A stretch of 64,000 nt of DNA from positions 1,313,426-1,377,425 of the forward strand of contig JAGMWU010000034.1 of assembly GCA_018697195.1 (NCBI GenBank). Direction: 5' to 3'. The first letter of the stretch is position 1. Each line of letters starts with the position of its first letter. The notes below the pieces were generated by a model that saw nothing but the letters and a program-made list of their open reading frames with translations, did no database searches and was not told where the DNA came from. This document shows positions 27,201 to 41,800 of this stretch, piece after piece. The position numbers and the translations under genes are program-made. This stretch comes from Certhia americana (lineage: Eukaryota; Chordata; Aves; Passeriformes; Certhiidae).

Positions 27201-30200
27201 TCACACTATTTGAATAACACTTGGACAACTTGGCAAAGCTGTCCTGCTGTGCAGAGGCCAGTAAGCCAGTGAAGAAGTTAACCTGTCAAAATTAACCTAA
27301 AAAGTTCTCTACAAATTAGGAATAATTTTTATCCCTATACTACAGTATTCATGGGTATGCTTTTGGTGACATCCTGCAGAAAACCACTTTTGTACACCGC
27401 TCATATTCTTAAAAGAAGACCTTTTGCCTCTCACCCAAACAAATAAGGCTTTTTATTTCTAGTGGCTCACAATTTCCAGTGAAACTGAGACAGTTATTGT
27501 CACAGAAAACCAATTTTATCTTCACTATTTCTCTTCAACCGAAAGTACCAGGATTTAAGTATCTTCACATCTTTTCAAAATACACACCTGAACTCATAAG
27601 ACATTAGTTATTATGTAGATGGCTTCCCAACTGAGATGCTTTTTCACAGTCTGCAATCCAAACCTTTCCAAAACCTTTGGTCTGAACCATGACACGCCAC
27701 ATAAATGTTTCAAGCCTGCCCTGGTGACCTGGGAACCTGACATTTTGATTGCAGTGTACTGCACCAAAGCCCACACAAACAAGCACACTCGGGTCATTCT
27801 GAGTGATGCAGTCTGCTACACACCACCCCTCCAACTCATTCCCAAATCCAGGTCTTTGCCCGATGCCTCTCCAGGGAGGCAGCCCAGCACACACCACACC
27901 TTTTTGTCACTAGATGGCGGTCCTTCATCTCGGAGCGCTCGAACCAGACGTGAGGACAGGCCTTGACCGTGGCTCTCTGGATAACACCCATCAGCCCGCC
28001 ATGAACCTGGCCCACCTGCAAGCCCAGCAAGGCACATTGATATCTGAGACACCTGAAAGGCAAAAGTTCCTCCTCTCCACCCCTCCAAAAAAATCCAGCA
28101 AACCCAAATGCACTGGGAGGCTGCAAGCCAGGATTGAGCAATGATCACAGAACTGTTAAAATACATTCACTTGAGACAATCTAGACAGGTGGAAGCCTAT
28201 CTCATTCAGGTACTTCTACAAATGAAGAGCCTGGTATTGATACTCCAAGGACAACTTCCCCAGCACATAATATAGACCAATTTCAACTCAATTTACACTT
28301 TTCCCCAGTGACCAGTGCTCAAGCAAACACCTCTGCTGTGAAAGAAGCAATGTACCACAATCTCTCCCTCTCCTGGTCCCTCTACTGTGGTTATCTTAGA
28401 TCTCATCATACCATTGCATAGCATCCATCATTTGTCAAAATGATCGCATCTATCGGTGATGTGTGGTTGGCAACACAAATTCCTCCTTTCTGAGGTCTGT
28501 TTTCCCTGTAATTACATATTTTTTGGTTAGACTGCTAGTGCACTAAGCATCTCATTACCACCATATAGTTCCTTGAAGCTGTCAGGTGAGTCAGCCTTTA
28601 GTGTGACATTAACTTGCAGCTCAGGAGAGAGCAGTCCCCATTTCCAATGGGATGTCACACACATACAAGCACATACACACTTTTGCTCACTCACTTGTTA
28701 TGGTAACGGATAGTACCAGACAGAGCTCTGACGATGATGCGGGAGCACGTGAGGTGAACCACTTCGCTCAGGTAATTTTTCACACTGAAAGAAATCAGAC
28801 ATCTGAAGCATCCTGGAAAGCAGCTAGACACACTTGCAACATTCTCCAGTCTGCTCAACACGACTTGGGGCTGAAATTTTCCTGGTATTCTGGAGCACAG
28901 AGGTATGTTCCCAGCTCTACCACTCACTTGCTACAACAACTCATCCAAGATAAACCCTTGGCACCACTTTGCTAGGCAAGGCTCTCCTATCTTTGCTGGG
29001 TGTTTTTCATCCCAACACTACTACCTGCCCTACAATGTCCCATTTGAGTATCTCCTGACAGTAGGAGGAACCCATCAGAAATCGTCATCCTCAGTGCCAA
29101 GACTGATGAGAACCCTACCACAGCCCAAATTCAAAATGCCACTAAAGCAAGGTGCACAAATTTGTGGGTAGAATGGACTAGGTATTCTGTTACAGTTAAA
29201 AATCTATCTGCTCCTAATCTTCAGCTGTTTGCACTGATGCAATTTGGTGAGTTCATCCCTCACACACAGTACCTACCTGCTGTTTGGCAGCTGTCCCACA
29301 ACTGTTGTTCCCACAATCATTGACATAATCCCGATGGCAGCAAGGGTAAAGCTACAGACAAAACAGACATTAAACCTAAGTAAGTAGCTTTGCTCATTGT
29401 AATAACACTTTCCCCCTTTAAAATGAAAAGGGATTGCAGAAATTCAATTATTCCTCAGATACTTGACATATGCAGTTTTCTAACTCAGCAATTCCCTGAC
29501 CTATTACTTGAAGTCATGGTGTAGCAAAGGCAGATCGAGATACTCCCATGCACACAGTGTCAGGGAGCTTTAGAGATTACATTTATTTTGCCAATACACA
29601 TGGACTTGGGGAAAGCATTCATGGAAAAGATGACCACCAGCCCTACTTTACTCTCCACAGTGAATAAGGGCTTCTTAACATAAAAGGAGCCTTTAAGCAA
29701 GTTCATTTTTTATATCTGCCAATCCTGCTTTTGGGTTAAAGAAAGCTGAGATGACATTTACCAATAAAACATTAATTTCTGCATTCCCAGGATGACAAAA
29801 TCCCTCAGCACCAGAGCTTACCGTAGGGGCAGCAGGATGCAGTACCGCACTATCACCCCAATGACCCACACAATAGTCAGCCTCAGGCTGATGTAATGGA
29901 AGTTAACATTAGTCCGTGTGAGCAGATTCCAGGAGAGCAACTCTTCTGAGGAAAATCGTTGAGTGACTTCATCTTCCACAATGGCCTCAAACCCTTTTCT
30001 GCAGAAGTAGAAAATGTGGGAGAATTCGAAGTCTGCTCGATGCAGAAGGGCGATTTCTTTCTCCATCGGCGTTTCATCCCTTTCAATGATACCTTGGGAA
30101 GAAAAAGGGTAATCACCTGAGAAAGTAATTCTGTGATGCCATAGTCACCCTCCAGACCACTCTGCATTACTCAAGGAGACAAATTTACTGTCAGAGCCCC

Positions 30201-32866
30201 TCCTAGGACAGGAAGAGAAGCTGTGCAGTTGAATACAGCATATATACAGTGGCAGGAAGCCACTTCCAGCTCCCCTTCCTCAGACCAACACCCTGAGCAG
30301 CAACTACATCAAGTTCTGTTACCTACTGAACACGACGCAAGAAGGTAAACCTTTTCCCACCATCTGGCACATTCTCAACTCAAAATTTATGCAGGACTCT
30401 CTTATGCTTTCAGAAGAAATCAAGTGAGACCTTGGCCTTTCCATTCCCTTCTGTGCTCTGTGTATTTAAGGGCATTCAACCTCTTTGATGGAGACTTTTC
30501 TATTCCCATCTCTTGTCTGACATTCTGGGGTCCCACAGCCACAATGCTGCTAAAGCCCCACACCACAACACTGTGCATGGACCAGCTCTGCACCAAACAC
30601 AACTCCTTGCCTTCACAGCAAAAATATTTTCTGTAAGTACAGGCAGACCACACTATTTGTTTTTTTATTTTACTTAAAATCAAAGAAAAACCCTCCAAAA
30701 CACCGCATCAAAGAAAGCTGTGCCTAGAAGAGCCTTAATTTAGTTCAGCACTAACAGCTGTTTCAGCTGAACTCTGACTACATAATGCCTGGAAAGCTCA
30801 GAACTGCAATGTAGAAAACAAGTACTCCCCTTTCTCCACCCTTTCCATCTTTTAAGCTTATGGTCTGATAAGCACAAATTTCTAATCAGAGCTTTCAAAG
30901 GCAAGAACAAACTGTGTAAGCTAAACAAAGATCAAGAAGCTGCTTGCTGGTAAGCAAATCTGGCTCCAGAAACTGATGACCAAAGAAATCTAGAGTAACA
31001 GTTAACCAGAACAACCATCCCCTGAGACACTCAACTTGGATTACAGAGGTCCAAGTTCAGGTTGCCACTCTGACAGACACCCTCTGATAAACTGCACAAT
31101 CTCTGTGCTTCCATTCTGAGATAAAAAAACGGGAAAGGACATAGCATCCACTTTCGTCAAGCTACTAGGAACTTTCCATGTCACAGGATGTGTTTTTGTA
31201 GGAAATCTTTCCCCCAAAGAAGTCTTGCCAGCAGAAAATCTCTCAATCTATTTCCTGTGCCAATAATTGTAACATTTAAATTACAAGTGATATGGAAAAT
31301 CTTCATATTGCACATACATACAAATGGGATTACATGGGAAGCTCCAAGGTACAAGTCCCATAAACTACTAAAGTAAACACTAAATAAGATGAATACTGCA
31401 ACAAAACCTATTGGCACCTTCAGCTTGGAACCTGGCAGTCACGACTTCCAATTGCACCCATGGACCACCTCACTGCAACATACTATCACAAACCTACCAA
31501 TATAAACCATTAATATGGCACACTCAAAAAGTCACATGCTCTTCAGGATATAAATTATACAAGCATGCATCACATCAAACATTTACCAAAATGGACTACG
31601 CTTATGTCGTATGTTAAAAGCAAAGCAGAGCTCTGTTTTGGTTCAATTCAAGTTTTTGATTCAATTTTTCTCACACTCAGAAAATCTGCAAACTTGTGAA
31701 ATATCCAGGACTGTAGGCAAATCAATCTGACCTGTCTGCTCTGTGCTGCTGGAAACTGCTTGTAGGCAAAAAAAACAGGGGAATGCTCTAGCACCCATTA
31801 CATAAGTACCACCCCTGTCTCCAGTCCCAAAGCTGGGAATGTTTCCTCCTTATCCAGCCCTTATTCTTCCCCACTCAAGCAGCTGGCCTGTCTAGCTCGA
31901 GCTTCTCAGCTGAACCCAGCCCAGGGTTCAAGTTTATCACACTGCAAGCAAGCTGAGATAGCAGGGCTGTAATGTCTTGCCTCACCAGCCTGTGCTGTCA
32001 TTGTCACCTGACACCCCCATGCACCAGCAGCCCTGCAGCCCTAGGACAGCTACTCCAAGCCAAAAACTCAGCAGCACGTGAAGGTATTACGAACAGAATT
32101 ACACACACATGGCTCTGGTGAGGTACATAGCCTTCTTGTAATCACACATCACATTTAATGGCCTTTAATCCCTTGGCCATGGGCAGAGCTGAGCTTGCCA
32201 AGGACAGCACTACACAGGAGTACAGCAAACATCACTCTCAAACAAAAAAAAAAAAAAAAGACAGTCACTGTTTTTCCTCAATATTGCAGCACAAGCCCCA
32301 AGTCTTCAAGCTCACATACTCCAGTAAACTAATCATATCAGGCTCAGATTTGACGCTCTCTACTTGCACAGTAAGTGTATCTGCTTAGCAGTATCTAGTA
32401 ATTAGCTCCTTAGTAGTATCTACTTGTGTAATAACTAGATACTACTAACATCATTTGCATAAGCTTTTCTTTTATTGAATGCAATTTTCAAATCTCTTAT
32501 TAGCATTTTGTCTTTTTTAAACCCACCACCTTGAAGACAACACAGCCAGCACCCACACAGAGAGCTGCTTATTCAGCTGCAGTGAGACAGACACCTACCT
32601 TCCAAGCACCTGCTCAGCCAAGAGCTACCACTGGGTCCAGCACACACTGCCCTCCAGCAGACAAGGATCTTGAGGTGACACCACCGTGTAATTCCCCACC
32701 TAACAACATCAGACAATGTTTCTCTTGAAACTATTCCTTATCACACCACCAACACTGGCTGCCATTTCTGCCAAGAGATGCAAATCACACTGGATTTGAT
32801 ACTGCAGAGAAAGGCAGCGTCTCCTCAATCATGCCCACTTGGTTTTGGGTTTTTTTTTTTTTTGTT

Positions 32867-32899
<33 letters not shown>

Positions 32900-35800
32900 C
32901 AGAGGGGGACAATTTCAAAGTGTTTGATGAGGACCATTTTTGCTCTGGCAGGGAACAGGAAAACTTGCCCTTGCACATACATCTGCAGTGCTCCCTCCTA
33001 TCCTGATCCACCTCCTAGTACTGGCTGGGTGGTCGGGAAAGACATAAGAGGTGATACATACATCCTTTCAGCACTTACACATAGGTGCATACACACACAA
33101 ACATTTACCTTTACCCTGTTTTAATCTACTACTCTGTTATTCATTATCAGCAGGAGTTTCTCCTCCCTCAGTAAATATTGGGTAATGCAATTGGACCTCT
33201 CTATCTGCTCCTGTTCTGTCACCTCAGGGGACGCCAACTTATATAATGCACTGTTAGACCCACACCTGCCCTGTCCTCAAGTACTTTCCCCCACAGTCAG
33301 GAACTCCTAATCAAAAGTCAGTTACTCCTGTGCTCAAAAAATTTCCAAGCGCAAGATATGGAGCACAGCTTGGCACCACATGTCTCCCCATACTTTCTCA
33401 AGTAAGAAACAGTTAAGACTTCAGCTTACGGCAGAAAGAGCCACCTCCAGCAGGGAAAGGTTTTAAATTTTTATTTCAGATATACAAAGGACACTAAAAA
33501 GGGCTCCAGGCTACCATTGTGATTGTGTAGCTCTATCCATAAGACTGCCTGAACATAGCCTGCATGAAGTCATCTCTATGAATTACCTCAGGCGATTTTT
33601 ACTATCTCTAATGGTCCTCCAGACAATGGAGTACACTCAACTTAGTGCAGGTTCTGAACCACAGCACATACTAACACTATACACCCCTCAGCTGCACAGA
33701 GGAGAAACAGCTATTTGTAGCTTTTTTTTTTTTTTTTTTAAGACAGCTCAAAGAACTATCTAGCTAGGATCTCTCTCCCTTGATGTCTCTTTAGAAGAAA
33801 TAACTATGTGTAAGAATGATCAGATTCCTAGGAGGATGACAGTTCGTACTGTGCAGGAAAGCAGCACAGTAGGTTCTCTTGCCCTCTCACTGGCCTGTGA
33901 CGATGGGACACCATCAGCCTTACAGGAAGAAAAAGGATATCTTTCTGCATCACTGACAACCTGGGAAGCAGACAACATGTCACTGACAATTAGCTGAAAG
34001 GACTGCTAACTTTGCCTTTCCCTCTTTCCTCCCAGAAAACTCCATAACTTTCATGACACTGGTGAGTGATATAGGATGTACTTTCTCTCAGACACTTGAA
34101 AGTCAGCAACTAAGCAAGACAAGTTTTAACCTGTTTTCAGAGCTGCTGTGCAGTACGTCCAGTTCATTATCACAGATACTGACAGTTGCATCTGCTGCCA
34201 TGGAAGCCAGTTCCATGCTTGGCTACAGGTAGTGCAATCCCAGTGTTTGCAGTATTGATAAGGATATCCCTTTGGAGCTGAAACACATACCCAGCTCAGC
34301 AATTCAGTTCCCACTGGATCATGTTCACATGAGCTAATCCACAGGCTCAGGTAACAACTGACTTGTCTGCTAACTGGCAGGCTGGGCCTGCTTCCAGCTG
34401 TGCACCTAAGGAGGGAGCACACAGAAAACGCTCACACTGCTGCCAAATGCTGTCAAAACAGAGCAATTGAATAACAAAAAAACTGAAGCATTCAGGAATC
34501 AGGAGGAAACCAAGTGCTGGCTGCAATGCCTTGTCCAGTCTTCTCCTGTTTTCTGGGCAAACTCAGACTTCTTCCATGTCTCCAAAGTCTTAAACCCAAC
34601 TCTGACCTACTACAGTCTACCACAGCTCACAGACAGAATGGGTTAAGATATAGTTAAATAACTAATTTCAAAACTAGGCTAAAGGAAGATGAAGCAACTT
34701 TTCAGCACTCTTTCTACAGACAGTTGAGTGTAAGAAGTTTGGCAGACATTAACTCTAGGGGGTAAAAGGTCAATAGCAGCAGACTTAAAAAAAGACAAGT
34801 AGCACACCATACACTTCCAATTTGCAGTCCTACCACAGAAAAAGCACTCAGCTTGGGAAAGAAAGATGCTGTCCAACAAACACTTAGATCTCTTCAGAGA
34901 ATATTTAAGTGCACTTATGCTGTCAGGACTGAGATAGCTGGCCAGCAACCCTGCAAGTATAAGGGTAAAGACAAGTTTCAAGATGAAAATTAGCCTCATA
35001 TTTAAACATGAAAATTCCCATCAACTGAGAACGTTCTCCATCTTAAGCTCTACTTGGTTTTGTTAAATTTCATGTTGTTTCATACCCTTCGTTTCTTCAT
35101 CCTCTCATTTTTTAACAACTCAGTATAAGCCAGTAAAAGCAGCATTTTATTCTGCAAGAACTATTTGCTAGCCATTAGCATTGCAAAATGATTAGATATA
35201 CAAGTGTGCTGGTTTTCACTAGGGTAGACTGAATTTTATTCACAGTGGCTAGTATGAGGCTGTGTTTTGGATTTTGCTGAACACACAGTTGATAATACAG
35301 AAATGTTTTTGTTGTTGCTGAGCAGGATTTACAGAATCCTGCTTTTCATACAGCCAGGCCAGTGAGGAAGTTGGGGGTGCTTGGGAGAGTGGGAGGAGAC
35401 ACAGCCCGGACAGATGACCCAAAGTGACCAAAGGAATATTCCAGACCATACGCCATCATGTTCAGGATATAAAGTGGGAGGAAGAAGGAGGAAAACAGGA
35501 CATTGGAGTGATGGTGTTTGTCTTCCCAAGTCACTGTTACCAATGATGGGACCCTGCTCTCCTGCCTGCCCATGGGAAAGCAGGGAATTCATTCCTTGTT
35601 TTGCTTTGCTTGTGTGTGTGACTTCTGCTTCCCCTGTTAAACTGTCTTTATCTCAACCCATGGGGTTTCAGGCTTTTACCCCTGTGATTCTCTCCCCGAT
35701 CCTGCTGGGGCACTGAGTGAGTAGCTGCCTGAGGATAAACCATGACTTTCAGTGAGCATGTAACAACTCACCTCTTCTCCAGTTCTCTTATGCACGCATC

Positions 35801-38800
35801 TAGCTGCTCCATTTGAGAAGGCCTCAGTACTCCAACAACTCAGTCAAAACATTAGTCTCATGGATGTTACTTTACCCCCAGCACTCACCATTAGCAGTAG
35901 GAGTCCGTGGCATCTGCGGCTGCTTTTTTTTGGCCCCTTTTTGTAACCGGAGAGTGGCCCACTGTTGAACAGAAAGAAAACATTAATTTCACAAATGCAG
36001 TATTCACTTATGGAAAAAAGTCACCAAAAAATACAACAGTTAGTGAAAGACACACTGTGCTTTTCAAAGAATATCTTTGCCAGGTAATCATCATTCTTCG
36101 TCCTCAGATGTGTCCACAAACTCAAACCCATACATAGTTCTTATGAAGAACTCAGAGTAATTAGTAATAATTAAAAAAACCAAAACAAAACAACATTCAG
36201 TGCTAATCAGTACTTCCCAACTCTGCTTTCAGTCTTCAGAGAGCCAACTCAGTGCTCCACACCTGTTTCAGTTCCAGTTCAGGCACACAGCCACCAAAAG
36301 CCTGAAAAGCTTCTGTCAGCCTTGCTACTGCCACAGCAGCCACTGAGTCCAGGCTGCATGGAAAGCCCCAGGAGCTGAGTTAGACACAAAATACACACAG
36401 CACGTGTTCACAAAGCTGACAGACACATCATATCCCAGCCTGTCTTCTTTCAGAGTAATTTCATCACACTGAAGCAAAAAAAACCAAAAAGTCCTAAGTG
36501 GGTTAAGTGAAACTGAAGCCTGCACACAGCTGATTTCACTAAAAACCAAAAACAGCGTTTGCAGTCATGGGAAGTTTCAATTAAATTCAAACCCAACCCA
36601 AAAAGGATTGCACCCAAGAATTTTCCAAGCTGAACAAACCTGACATTTCCCTTGACTCTGCAACTGCTCATTTCTTGGCATCTTCACAGAATTGTAGAAT
36701 GGTTTGGGTTGGAAGAGATCTTACAGCTCACCTAGTTCCAACCCCCTGCCATGGACAGCAACACCTTCTACCAGATCAGGTTGCTCAAAGCCACAGTCAG
36801 CCAGGTCTTGAACACCTCCAGGGATGGAGAGTCCACAACTTCTCTGGGCAACGTGTTCCAGTTCCCTTCTCTTCTCCAGGCTGAACAACCACAACTCTCA
36901 GCTCTCATTTTGAAGCTCTGAGCAGCAGAAAATCAGGCCTGAAAATTCACCAGCTTTAGGGTGAGCTACAGAGAGCCCCTTCCCCTGCCCTTGGGAAGGG
37001 CTGCCAACTCATTGGGGTAAATCTGCTCTTTTCCTGTGGGTGGTCTGAGAGAATGAGATTGAAATAGGAAATAAGGTGAGCTCTGCCCTCCAGTGAGTGT
37101 CAAAGCTTCCCAGCTGTCCTGGCTCCTGCAAAAGCCTCTGGCAGAACCACATCAGAGTCAGGAGACTGTCTCATTTCCAGCCCTGATGAGGTTGGAGCCA
37201 GTTTAACCTGTTCTCAGGGCAGAAGGCTTTCTTGACCTCCATCTGACTCAATTCCAGGGAGCTTTTTTATAGCCCTCTATCTCAGACTTCATTTGTACTG
37301 GGTTAACAATTACAATCCTCTTTCCACCCCAAAGTCTGTGATGTCAGAATAGCCCTTCTGGCCTGAATCCTTCCTTTCCTGACATGGCAGCTTTGTTAAG
37401 GCTGATTCGGTGGCTCCCCATTACCCACATTGTCACTGTTCGACAAGAAATGAACCACACACGCATGACAACTCTTCACAGAGAAAGGAGGAAAAAAAGA
37501 GAGAGGAGGTTTATTATGAGACTTCGATTTATATATCATTGCAAAAGCATCCAGGGATTGGAAGGAAAGGTTGCCACCTCTCTGACCACACTGGTCAATC
37601 CAAAAGTCCATCAATTCTCGCTTCCTCCAGAGAGGAATGCAAAAACAATTGCTGTTTACAGAAACACGTGTGGGAACTGACTCCAAGAATTCGAAAACAT
37701 CAGAAGGCTAAGAAGAAAACATGCAAGAAGCAGGGTGACACCACATCAATTCCTCATCCATAAGACTCCTTTCTCTTTCTAGGAACACTGCTTTAATGGG
37801 CATTTTCAAGACATACAGGTGACCTGGTAGAAATGAGCTCTTACCAAGAGATCAGGATATTATCCTGTTCAAATCCTAATAGCTTAATCAGTATCAAAGG
37901 CATATTTTTTAAAGAGCATACAGATGATGCTTGGTTTGCACAGGAAGGAACCAGCCCCACATTAAACCATGCATTTCCCACCTTTCCCCTCCAAACAAGC
38001 TGTGGGTTTTATGGAGATGCAGTTCCCTTTTGAAAGGGCAGCATCCTGACTCATGTCATTATCTCCACCAAACTTCCCAGTATGAGGCAGTACTGCTTAC
38101 TTTATCAGATTTTGCTGGATCACAACCTACCCTGCCAATATAGTCACTCATTTTCTCAGTTCTGCTGCTGCTAAGGCACTAGCTCTTCCAAGAATTAATT
38201 TTAACTGTAGGAATAACTCAGTTCTTTCTGTAGTATTCAAGTACTTTCAGTAACTTTCTGGCTACACATCATTCTTAGCAGTACTGTGACCATAACAGTT
38301 CTGGGAAATACCAAACCAAAATACTGTTCAAGGAAGAACCTATTCACAGCACTGTCATTTTACATTTTTCTGTGGAATGGATCTGAGGGTGCAGAGGGAC
38401 CAGCAAATACATTTATGCAATCATTTCTGACCAGACTTGAACCACTGCATTCAACAAATTAAAATCTCCACAAACAGCTAAGTCACTGAACAAGCACGTA
38501 TTTGGCTAATGGTCTCAGCCAGACACACCAGCAAAAAAAAATAAGTTTTCACCTTTCAAATCCTCTCAAAGGGATAATCAAAACCTGGAAAAACCACTTT
38601 CTTTGGTGCTCAGAAAGAATGCAACACTCCCTTCAAAAAGCTCTTGCTACAGAAGTTCTGCAGTTATGGGTTCATGTTAGACTGTGTCAAAGCCTGAGCC
38701 TCAGCACAAATCATGAGGACAACAGGTTCTTTAGACAGGTCTTTGTAATGCCCAAAAGCTTGCAACACCCCCCTGTAGCGCAGTATCTTTTGACATTTAA

Positions 38801-41800
38801 CTATGCAAAGGAGGCAGTGCAATCTTCCCAAAGCAGAGAAATAGCAGAGTCATGTAACTCAAGTCAGTTTCTACTGCTCAGATGCATTTATCAACCCTAT
38901 TCAGAAAACCACATTCCTTCTTCCTAAGTGGTCTGACCTTTGCTCCTCAGGTCCATCTAACTTCAGAAAGTTGCAGCAGCCCACCTGGGGGATGGGGGAA
39001 CAGTGGCAAAGAGAAAGACTGGAGAGGACAGTTCCCTTTGCCCTCTACCCATGCCTTCCCAGGAGATGGGAGCGCTGCCATGAGCCTGACACCAGCATGG
39101 CATCATGTACAAAGGTTGCACAGAGCATTCCAGGGGACAGCTGACTTGTGCTCCACAAGTCAGTGGCTGAGGCAGTTTTATACTTCATGCCAGGTCTCTC
39201 AGGGGATTTAAGAACACTTATTAAAAATAGGCAATGGTGAGACCAGCTCTCTCTTGGTCAGGAGCATTTGGGCATTCCTAAGGATCCACATCAACCAGGT
39301 GACACAGCAAACAAAGTTTTAAGTTCTCTGTCAGCTTTCTTCTTACCTCAATCCACCATATGTCCAAAAACTACGTGTGTTCCAGCAACTAAGGAACAAG
39401 AAATGAGAGAATTTTACTTAATGTCTAAACCTTTCACATATTCTCAGGCAACTGAATTAAAGGCACTACCATCAAAGCCAGAATCTCAACTCTGATCAAG
39501 CAAAAAGCTTGTTTATATCCAGGCTGGGAAACAAGAGACACCCCCTGCAGTAATGTGAGAATTCCCCTTCTTTCCTGCTAGTCAGGGATATGTGCCATCC
39601 ATCACTGCTTCAGCTGGTTCCTATGCTGAAGGACAATGTTATGCTACAAAGAGCTGTCACAATGTGAGCTGATCTATCCCACAAAGGGGAAAATAATATG
39701 TTTGCGGTATTAGAGATCAAAGTATGAAACAATTACAAGCCATAGCCTTCTTTCTACTCAGGAAATGAGCAAAAAGCAGGCTGGCAAGACTTTTGGATCT
39801 CTCAGTAACACTGGCACAAATCTAAGCGGCTTCTCCCAGCTGGTGCTGAGCTGACAGTCCCAAGGACCTTGGTGCAGACCTGTGTTTTTAGTAGGGATTC
39901 TCAAAGCAGCTTTGAGGATAATGTATAAAATATCAGGCTCCTGAAGAGATTAAAAATTATTCTACAGTAGGGCTTCCCAGTGGGCTGAAAACAGCATGAT
40001 CCTAGAACTACAAACATCATCACCACAATTCTGATTTTGAAACTTTAGTATCGTAACTGCTGACAAGAAAGTAGCTTGGATGCTTTAATTACACAATACA
40101 GAATCTGAAGATACCACACTTCACTAGGCAAGGAAAACATCAACTTTCTCCTGAAAAGTTCTCCCTCCTTATCCTTCTAGAAAAGGCCTCTAATTTATCA
40201 GCACTTAAAAAAAAAAAAAAATCCAAAGTGGCCAGAAGATCAATTTCACTTACTCATCACTAAGCAACTGCCACACATAAGAGAACCTATGCAGCACTTG
40301 AGAAATATAGTTGCCTATCTGGCAACTCTCTGTCTTATCTGGAGTTAGAAGGTCTTTTGATATCTCTGGTAAATGTGTGATTTTTGCCTCTGAGGTTTGA
40401 CTATCTCTAAAGTCAAGCTTGACAAGTCATTTCATGAAAGCACCTCCAGACATTCTTTGCTGGGGTCAAAGGACAAATCACAAGGAACGCCTCAGAGTTT
40501 TGCTCTGTTCCCCCAAGAAATGGGACTTAGCCTTTCATCTCATTTACCACCCTTACATCACCTCTGACTTAACGTTGACTATTTTTCGGAAGGGAGAGAT
40601 GACTGAAATCTGCAATCATGTGGAGACAGACCACTGGTGTTCCTCTTTTAAAGGCATCGCTGGATCAGAGCCAGAAGTTTATCTGCTAGTTTAGGTGAGC
40701 ACTCCTTGGAATCTCTCCAAACCTCAAAAACAACAAAAAGATTGCAGAGCACATCCCACACAATGTCAACCTTGTTTAACACAGCAAAATCTGCACACCA
40801 AGTATTGGGTTGTTTTGTGTGAGGTAAGAACAACACCACCACCATCAAGAGGAGCAATCATTTCTGAGTCAGGACAAAAGATCCTCTCTAATCTCCCATG
40901 CACTTCTCATTCTGATGGGGCACCCTTGGCCCTGCCTCCAAGGAGCTTCCCAAATTCTTCTGCACACAGGAGTTGCACAGCAAGTCCTTCCTGGTGGACA
41001 GGTATCCAATAAGCAATTAAGAGCCCAGCTTTACAGGATAGCACCAAAGGCATCAGCAAGATGAATGCCAAGCAACTTCTTTTACAACAGCTTCACAAAC
41101 TCTTTCTTCAAGGCAAGCTCTGAATACAGTTGCTGCTATTTTTTTTAACAGCATTTGCTTATTAACAGCGTTCATTTTCTGTAAAATTCAGAGCAGTTTC
41201 AGACAAGAGCTGTTGATCTGGAATACGGTGAATTAATTACTGATGCAACCAGAGCAGAGGGCAACCCCCAGCTCTGCCAAACTTACTGATGCACAAGGAC
41301 TCCTGATTTTTAAATCTGTGGTAAATATACATAAAGGCCTTCAAAGGACTGGGGTCTATGTTAATACAGGCCAGGGATTTACTCGAATATTTTGCACAAA
41401 ATTTGCTAAAATACTATTCCAAAAGTCAGTGTGAGCCCTGTATACAAAGGTGCATCACTCACATCAGGCATGTCTCCAAGACATGCTTCTCATTACCATC
41501 TGAGCTGGCAGCTTTCAGAGCTCTCAGATTCTCCTCTGCCCAGCAGTCCTTGAAGGATAGCAATTACACAGACAGAGGCCTTCACTGACTCTGTGCAATG
41601 ACATTAGTCTGCAAAGCTTGCTGCCGAGGCCAGTGAGTTACACAAGCAGCAGTCAAAGCCCACAATGATTCATCTATTCATCAGCTTATGTCCTCTCCCT
41701 CTGCCTTCCCCACCCTTACACCCAGCACCACACACAATCCTGATGGTGACTCATGGGAAGAAGCTGCAGCCTGGCATACCTAGGACAAGAGTAACAGTCT

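Larger units (their letters stand above)
24256..29821 (-). other. GPAT3 introns 3-11 (span also contains exons 4-11)
   Basis: Introns of 189 to 1117 bp lie between exons 3 and 12: 29352-29821, 28785-29276, 28506-28694, 28016-28411, 26783-27899, 26272-26726, 25773-26185, 25163-25643 and 24256-25082. Nothing but unique sequence is seen in them. Confidence 0.85.
30093..35888 (-). other. GPAT3 intron 2
   Basis: 5.8 kb, containing poly-T tracts near 32.85 and 33.72 kb and the ERVL-type solo LTR at its 5' end. No nested gene is seen. Confidence 0.85.

Noticed and set aside
37430..37760. Possible second LTR (an AATAAA on the minus strand near 37510 and a purine-rich run)
   Set aside because: I could not find matching TG...CA ends, a target-site duplication or familiar LTR landmarks, so it is left unannotated.
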